Shown here: positions 1 through 3,774 of the stretch, piece after piece | Layout of the letters: every line of letters begins with the position of its first letter | How positions within the stretch are numbered: the first letter of the stretch is position 1 | Source: an uncultured Candidatus Saccharibacteria bacterium | Lineage (GTDB): Bacteria; Patescibacteriota; Saccharimonadia; Saccharimonadales; Saccharimonadaceae | Assembly: GCA_938049075.1 (NCBI GenBank) | Contig: CALICZ010000187.1 | Location: 1 to 5,951 of the forward strand | Length of the DNA stretch: 5,951 nucleotides | Direction of reading: 5' to 3' | Notes under the pieces: model-generated | Database searches by the model: none | Told to the model about the DNA's origin: nothing | The model's input: only the letters and a program-made list of their open reading frames with translations | Program-made: the position numbers and the translations under genes

Positions 1-154
1 ATAGACGAGTAGCTTCATCGCTATATTCGCCCGTCTGCAATACACCGCGCCCCAACTTCACAGCCCGAGCTACTACGCGCGTCAACTTCTTCTCTCCTGT
101 GGTTGAGCAAGAACCACTCGATGCAAGCGATTCGTACTTTTTTAGCCTAGCCAT
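1..154 (-). CDS. Unidentified protein, N-terminal fragment (runs off the left edge)
   Basis: This is an open frame on the minus strand beginning with ATG at 154-152 and still open at the window edge, giving 51 visible residues. The peptide starts MARLKKYESLASSG and ends with GEYSDEATRL. It is rich in Ser, Lys and Arg, with no signal peptide, membrane segment or motif that I recognise. A near-consensus promoter lies immediately upstream, which supports a real gene being read in this direction. The start is uncertain. The ATG has no Shine-Dalgarno sequence and lies only a few bases from the predicted transcription start. An in-frame TTG at 85-83 has AGGAGA seven bases upstream and would give a protein starting MTRVVARAVKLGRG. 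A plus-strand frame across the same bases is also open, so coding is inferred mainly from the promoter and the SD site. No function is assigned. Confidence 0.5.
   Translation of the reverse strand, partial: MARLKKYESLASSGSCSTTGEKKLTRVVARAVKLGRGVLQTGEYSDEATRL
93..98 (-). promoter_or_regulatory. Candidate ribosome binding site for an internal TTG start
   Basis: The minus strand reads AGGAGA here, seven bases before an in-frame TTG at 85-83. This is the only Shine-Dalgarno-like site for the unidentified gene at the left edge. It competes with the upstream ATG at 154 for the true start. If it is used, the transcript has a leader of about 70 bases. Confidence 0.4.
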
Positions 155-219
155 AATAACTATTATTATATACTAGAGAGTTACATGCATCAAGCACTAA
201 ATCTAAGAACACTTCAACC
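155..219. other. AT-rich intergenic gap without a visible terminator
   Basis: These 65 bases separate the PIN/TRAM stop codon from the next ATG. The part nearest the unidentified gene is very AT-rich and holds the promoter. I looked for a GC-rich stem followed by a T run on the minus strand and found none, so readthrough from the upstream operon into the left-edge gene is possible. Confidence 0.6.
165..193 (-). promoter_or_regulatory. Sigma70-type promoter for the left-edge gene
   Basis: On the minus strand there is a TTGATG -35 box (188-193, four of six consensus bases), a spacer of exactly 17 bases (171-187), and a perfect TATAAT -10 box (165-170). The expected transcription start is around 157-160, only 3 to 6 bases before the ATG at 154. 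The promoter sits in the sole intergenic gap of the window. It implies that the unidentified gene can be transcribed separately from the upstream clpC-radA run. Confidence 0.65.
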
Positions 220-1407
220 TTAATCCGTCTGCTTTTTTACCAAATCAAGCAGCGCTGCTTCGTGGTCAACACGGCGGCGTGATGGCGAGCGAGTAGTTCG
301 TTTCTTGGAGGCAGCTTGCGTGGCTGCCTGTGAGGTGCGGCTCGTTGTTGATTGCTTGGTATATCTGGATTGAGGGGATGAAGCAGCCTGCGGAGACTTC
401 GGAGCTGTAGCGGCTCGTGCGCGAGAGGTACGCTTGGCTAGCTGCTTTGATTGTGGTTGCTCTGCTGGCTTTGTTTTCTCATGAGCCACACGCGCCGTTC
501 GCTGGGGCTGGCTTGAGGCCGCCGGCTGGTCATTTTTCTTATCTGTTTTTTCTGCTGGAACTGTGGTAGCACGGGTTCGCGCTGGTTGGCGAGAGCGCAA
601 AGTCTTTGCTGGTTTGGGCTGAGTAGATGGTTGAGTAGCCGACTCTTCTTGCGCTACTACTTTTCCTGATGATGCTTCAGCTGAGCGCGCTTTGGCTGGC
701 TGAACTACTGGCTTTTTGACGAGCTTGGCAAAGATCATCTTACCTGCAGCGGTCTGAAGGTTTCGAATAATCTCCACTTCACAGGTGCGGCCCAGCTGGC
801 TGCTGGCTTGCTCTACAACAACCATTGTGCCATCTGGCAAATGCCCAACCGCCTGATGAGCGTCCTGCCCCTTCTGAAGGAGCGCCAGTGTCAGGTGCTC
901 ACCAGGTAAATGTGCCATCCGGATGCTTTGCGCCAGCTCATTCATGTTGAGCACGCCAATCCCTTCCACAGCGGCGACTTTGTTAAGGTTATAATCGATC
1001 GTAAGCAGCCATGCGCCATGCTGCTTAGCTAGGCTCAGCAATCGCTCATCAACTCCCTCGCGTGCTTTGCTGCCATCCTGCAAGAGCTCTACCTCAACTT
1101 CGTCCATCGCCTGCAGCTCCGTCACGACGTCGAGGCCATAGCGCGCGCGAGCTCGCTTGTCGCTGTCTGCGTGATCTGCCAAAAATTGCAGCTCGCCCAC
1201 CACACTACGGGGGATCACCAGCGTGTCACCAATGAATCCTGTTTTAGCAACGGCCGTAATGCGACCGTCCATTAGCACCGACGTATCGACTAACAATGCT
1301 CGCCCTTTTGTTTTGAGTGTGTTACGCGGCAATCGAGCCAGAAGATAACTGACTTCGCCAAGGATAATAAGTGTGATGATAAGCAACACAATAGTAGATA
1401 ATTGCAT
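220..1407 (-). CDS. Membrane-anchored PIN/TRAM-domain protein (YacL-like) with long basic tail
   Basis: This 395-residue protein has four parts. Residues 3-24 form one hydrophobic membrane segment. Residues 37-158 form a PIN domain, whose fold in this family is a metal-dependent nuclease. All four expected acidic residues are visible: D41 in VDTSVLMDGRI, E72 in VVGELQFL, D120 in GVDERLL and D138 in TIDYNLNK. Residues 168-229 form a TRAM domain, a small RNA-binding fold, with the characteristic LPDGTMVVVE and AAGKMIFAKL stretches. Residues from about 232 to the end are a low-complexity tail rich in Ser, Thr, Ala, Gln, Lys and Arg, closing with a short helix-like segment. Bacillus YacL has the same PIN-TRAM order but, as I recall, several N-terminal membrane helices and no such tail. 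The substrate is unknown; an RNA target is inferred from TRAM. The start is supported by AAAGGA five bases upstream. It follows radA by 13 bases and is probably cotranscribed. Confidence 0.93.
   Translation of the reverse strand: MQLSTIVLLIITLIILGEVSYLLARLPRNTLKTKGRALLVDTSVLMDGRITAVAKTGFIGDTLVIPRSVVGELQFLADHADSDKRARARYGLDVVTELQAMDEVEVELLQDGSKAREGVDERLLSLAKQHGAWLLTIDYNLNKVAAVEGIGVLNMNELAQSIRMAHLPGEHLTLALLQKGQDAHQAVGHLPDGTMVVVEQASSQLGRTCEVEIIRNLQTAAGKMIFAKLVKKPVVQPAKARSAEASSGKVVAQEESATQPSTQPKPAKTLRSRQPARTRATTVPAEKTDKKNDQPAASSQPQRTARVAHEKTKPAEQPQSKQLAKRTSRARAATAPKSPQAASSPQSRYTKQSTTSRTSQAATQAASKKRTTRSPSRRRVDHEAALLDLVKKQTD
223..714 (-). other. Disordered basic C-terminal tail of the PIN/TRAM protein
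   Basis: This stretch encodes about residues 232-395 of the PIN/TRAM protein. It is dominated by Ser, Thr, Ala, Pro, Gln, Lys and Arg, with almost no large hydrophobic residues. Loosely repeated basic clusters such as RSRQPARTRATT, KRTSRARAAT and KKRTTRSPSRRR recur along it. The final 15 residues (DHEAALLDLVKKQTD) break the pattern and look like a short amphipathic helix. By composition the tail is probably unstructured and could bind nucleic acid. Confidence 0.75.
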
Positions 1408-1412
1408 GTTGT

Positions 1413-1418
1413 TCCTTT
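1413..1418 (-). promoter_or_regulatory. Ribosome binding site of the PIN/TRAM gene
   Basis: The minus strand reads AAAGGA five bases before the ATG at 1407-1405, inside the 13-base gap after the radA stop codon. It fixes the start that includes the membrane segment. Confidence 0.8.
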
Positions 1419-1420
1419 TG

Positions 1421-2776
1421 TTATGTTTTTAGATAGGTAATGAGTGCGCTGCGGATATCGCGCACATCATGAACAAAGGGCGTCTTAAGGCCAGAATGCG
1501 GAGCAATTGCTTTGGTGAAGCCGAGTTTTTGCGCCTCAGCAATGCGCCGCTCAGCCGCTTGGGCACTGCGCACTTCACCGCCAAGACCCACCTCGCCAAA
1601 CACTACTACGCCATCATCAAGGCATCGACCAGCAGCAGCACTAGCAATTGCCATGACAACGGCTAAGTCGGCCGCCCGATCAGCCAGTTTGAGTCCACCG
1701 ACAACGTTGATGTAGATATCTTTATCGGATAATTGCAATTTGGTGCGCCGCTCGAGGACAGCGATCAAAAGGTTGAGTCGGTTGAGGTCAAATCCACTGG
1801 CTGTCCTCTTAGGATACCCGAAATGGGTTGGATTGACAAGTGCCTGGATCTCGACAAGGATAGGGCGATTACCCTCGAGGGTAGCAAGCACTACTGAACC
1901 ATCAGCATTTTGGCGTTCGGCAAGTAGCGCTGCCGAGGGGTTCTCTACCACTGTCAGGCCACGCTCACCCATAGCAAAAATCGCCGCTTCATTCGTGCTA
2001 CCATAGCGGTTCTTGATGGCCCGCACTACCTTAAAGCCGCCGTAGCGATCGCCCTCAAACTGCAGCACCACATCCACGAGATGCTCAAGTACCTTGGGTC
2101 CCGCGATCGACCCTTCCTTCGTCACATGGCCCACCAGCACTACCGCCGTCCCTGATTGCTTGGCCGCTTGAATAATAACGTTGCTGGCGTTAGTAATTTG
2201 GCTTACAGTGCCTGGTGCGCTTGTAATCTCAGCCAGACTCAACGTCTGAATTGAATCGACAATTACCAGCTGGTATTGGCCAGTACGGATGGTAGCCGCA
2301 ATATCATCGGCGCTCGTACTTGCGGCAAAAGACAATGCCTCGTGCTGGTCGGCACCCAGTCGCGTCGCTCGCAGCGCTACCTGCCCAGCCGACTCCTCAC
2401 CACTGATATAGAGCACCGCTTGCTGCTGCGCAACCGCATGCGCTACCTGGAGCAAGAGGGTGCTCTTGCCCATACCCGGTTGCCCCGCCAGAAGCAGCAC
2501 ACCACCAGGCAAAATACCACCACCCAGCACTGTATCAAGATCGGCAATGCCCGTTGCAAGCCGAGCTGCTGGCTCATCCTGCCCTGTGGCGATGATTGGC
2601 CGCGGCTGTAGCAACGTACCTTGGCCAGCGCTACGTGCCACGGCCGATTTACCCACCGGGGCTGGTGCTTGCTCGACGAGGCTATTCCACTGGCCACATT
2701 GCTCACACTTGCCCGTCCACTTTGGTGAGCGCGCACCACACTGCTGGCAGACAAATATCGTGCGGGCTCGTGCCAT
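1421..2776 (-). CDS. radA: DNA repair protein RadA (Sms)
   Basis: RadA is a RecA-related hexameric ATPase that acts in the cytoplasm as a branch-migration helicase during homologous recombination and repair. The 451-residue length is normal for the family. Domains in order are: a four-cysteine zinc finger (C10, C13, C24, C27 in CQQCGARSPKWTGKCEQC); a RecA-like ATPase with Walker A GQPGMGKST (98-106, K104) and Walker B LVIVDS (D174); the RadA signature KNRYGS (255-260); and a Lon-protease-like C-terminal domain from about 285, including GEVGLGGEVR and ending in ITYLKT. In RadA this last domain is known to be non-proteolytic and structural. Small departures from the commonest sequence are Q for D in the P-loop (usual GDPGIGKST) and Y for F in KNRFGS; neither removes a catalytic residue. 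The ATG overlaps the preceding stop (TAATG) and has AAGGAG eight bases upstream, so translation is likely coupled. Confidence 0.98.
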   Translation of the reverse strand: MARARTIFVCQQCGARSPKWTGKCEQCGQWNSLVEQAPAPVGKSAVARSAGQGTLLQPRPIIATGQDEPAARLATGIADLDTVLGGGILPGGVLLLAGQPGMGKSTLLLQVAHAVAQQQAVLYISGEESAGQVALRATRLGADQHEALSFAASTSADDIAATIRTGQYQLVIVDSIQTLSLAEITSAPGTVSQITNASNVIIQAAKQSGTAVVLVGHVTKEGSIAGPKVLEHLVDVVLQFEGDRYGGFKVVRAIKNRYGSTNEAAIFAMGERGLTVVENPSAALLAERQNADGSVVLATLEGNRPILVEIQALVNPTHFGYPKRTASGFDLNRLNLLIAVLERRTKLQLSDKDIYINVVGGLKLADRAADLAVVMAIASAAAGRCLDDGVVVFGEVGLGGEVRSAQAAERRIAEAQKLGFTKAIAPHSGLKTPFVHDVRDIRSALITYLKT

Positions 2777-3774
2777 TACACCTGCTCCTTGGGCTGCTCA
2801 ATGCCATTGATGCTTTGGTTTAGCTCATTAGCGCGTACTGACAAGGCATTGAGCCGAGTGATCTTCGCATTATATATCTCAACGCGCCGATTAATCGCTA
2901 GCCGTTGTGCCTCAAGCGCTCGCTGACGCGCTAAGAGCTTCTTACGTGCTGCCTGGAATGATGCATCATCGCGAAAGCCGCCATTTTGGGCTCTCGCATT
3001 AAATACCTTGATGTCGGCTGACAGTTGCTCGGCCATTTCTTTATACTGTGCTTGGTCGGTGGGGAGCTGGGTAGCTTCTTGGTTGATTGCCTTGCTGAGC
3101 GCTTTGGCTTCTTGATCGACTTTGTCAAAGACAGCTTGGTAAGCATCACTGCGTGCGACAATCGCCGCACGGTTACGAAAATACCGACTATAGTGCTGCT
3201 CTAACTCGCTGTTGATTGTACCAATCTGTGTACCAATAATAGAATGAAGCTCATTATTACGCTCGCCTGGTTCGGCCTGGTCATAATACTTCACCATTGA
3301 GGCAATGACCGGATTGGTCTTGATCTTGGCGTACTCTGCTTCGATAAGCTTGTCAATCCGCTGTCGCTCGCTTGGGCCAAGTCGCTCATATGCGGCATGT
3401 AATAACTCGTGTGCTGTCGTGACGGGTTCGGCGTTAGTCAGTTCTTGATTCTGCACATTGTAGACGTAAATCCGGCGCAAGTGGTAGCAACCAAGGATAG
3501 CGGCTGTGCGCTCAGTCGATTTGCAGCTTTTGTTAAACTCAGTCTTGTCCTGCAATTGTGGCTGACTCGCATAGAGCAGCTGCCGACCTTTATCGGTCAG
3601 CTCAAGCTGATCAATCACCGCTTGCATTGCACTATCGGGCTGGTACCGGCTCGCCACTGCGGCATCGTAGAGCTCTGGGCCATAGGTCAGCCCAGCCCAG
3701 GCCATGCCACCGATCATCACCAGGCCGACCAGTGTCGAGAGGAGGCGCTTAGGCCTTTTCGCTACGTGCGTCAA
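2776..3774 (-). CDS. Membrane-anchored HExxH metallopeptidase-like protein with coiled-coil tail
   Basis: I do not recognise a named family for this 332-residue protein, but its layout is clear. A short basic start (KRPKR) precedes one membrane helix at about 11-31, so the rest is probably outside the membrane. Residues 47-200 form a compact domain containing HELLH (122-126), a perfect HExxH zinc-peptidase motif in TTAHELLHAAYERLG. E175 in NNELHSIIGTQ, about 50 residues later, is a candidate third zinc ligand. C84 and C96 could form a disulfide, which fits an outside location. Residues 203-325 are highly charged and rich in Gln and Ala, with almost no Pro or Gly, and look like a long helical coiled coil. 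The start is TTG at 3774, backed by AAAGGGGAG seven bases upstream; the next Met is within the membrane helix. The gene overlaps clpC by 26 bases and radA by one. Peptidase activity is inferred, not shown. A non-catalytic envelope protein is the main alternative. Confidence 0.85.
   Translation of the reverse strand: MTHVAKRPKRLLSTLVGLVMIGGMAWAGLTYGPELYDAAVASRYQPDSAMQAVIDQLELTDKGRQLLYASQPQLQDKTEFNKSCKSTERTAAILGCYHLRRIYVYNVQNQELTNAEPVTTAHELLHAAYERLGPSERQRIDKLIEAEYAKIKTNPVIASMVKYYDQAEPGERNNELHSIIGTQIGTINSELEQHYSRYFRNRAAIVARSDAYQAVFDKVDQEAKALSKAINQEATQLPTDQAQYKEMAEQLSADIKVFNARAQNGGFRDDASFQAARKKLLARQRALEAQRLAINRRVEIYNAKITRLNALSVRANELNQSINGIEQPKEQV
2785..2790 (-). promoter_or_regulatory. Ribosome binding site of radA
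   Basis: AAGGAG on the minus strand lies eight bases before the radA ATG, inside the last codons of the HExxH gene. Together with the one-base stop/start overlap it points to coupled translation. Confidence 0.8.
2800..3168 (-). other. Predicted coiled-coil region of the HExxH protein
   Basis: This encodes residues 203-325, a run of about 120 residues dominated by Ala, Gln, Lys, Arg, Glu and Asp with spaced Leu, Ile and Val. There is one likely break around QNGGFRDD, so it may form two antiparallel helices. The judgement is by eye from composition and spacing, without a coiled-coil prediction. Confidence 0.55.
3397..3411 (-). other. HExxH zinc-binding motif codons
   Basis: The minus strand reads CAC GAG TTA TTA CAT, giving H122-E-L-L-H126. 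In zincin metallopeptidases the two His bind zinc and the Glu is the catalytic base. The flanking TTA before and AA(Y) after fit the usual helix context of the motif. Confidence 0.75.

Noticed and set aside
3..173. Plus-strand frame open from the left edge to a TAG at 171-173, possibly the end of a convergent gene
   Set aside because: The peptide is unlike any family I know and runs across the promoter into an AT-rich Ile/Tyr run. The minus-strand promoter and SD favour a minus-strand gene.
181..219. Possible intrinsic terminator after the PIN/TRAM gene
   Set aside because: There is only a short ATGCAT palindrome, with no GC-rich stem and no following T run on the minus strand.
223..714. Tandem repeat array in the PIN/TRAM tail
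   Set aside because: Basic clusters recur, but spacing and sequence are irregular. It reads as low complexity and not as a true repeat.
1421..1880. Lon-type protease activity of the RadA C-terminal domain
   Set aside because: The fold is Lon-like, but the catalytic Ser/Lys context is replaced by ADRAADLAV. The family is known to be non-proteolytic here.
2443..2810. Overlapping open frames on both strands at the radA 5' end
   Set aside because: The radA frame there encodes the zinc finger and Walker A. The other frames are explained by its codon bias.
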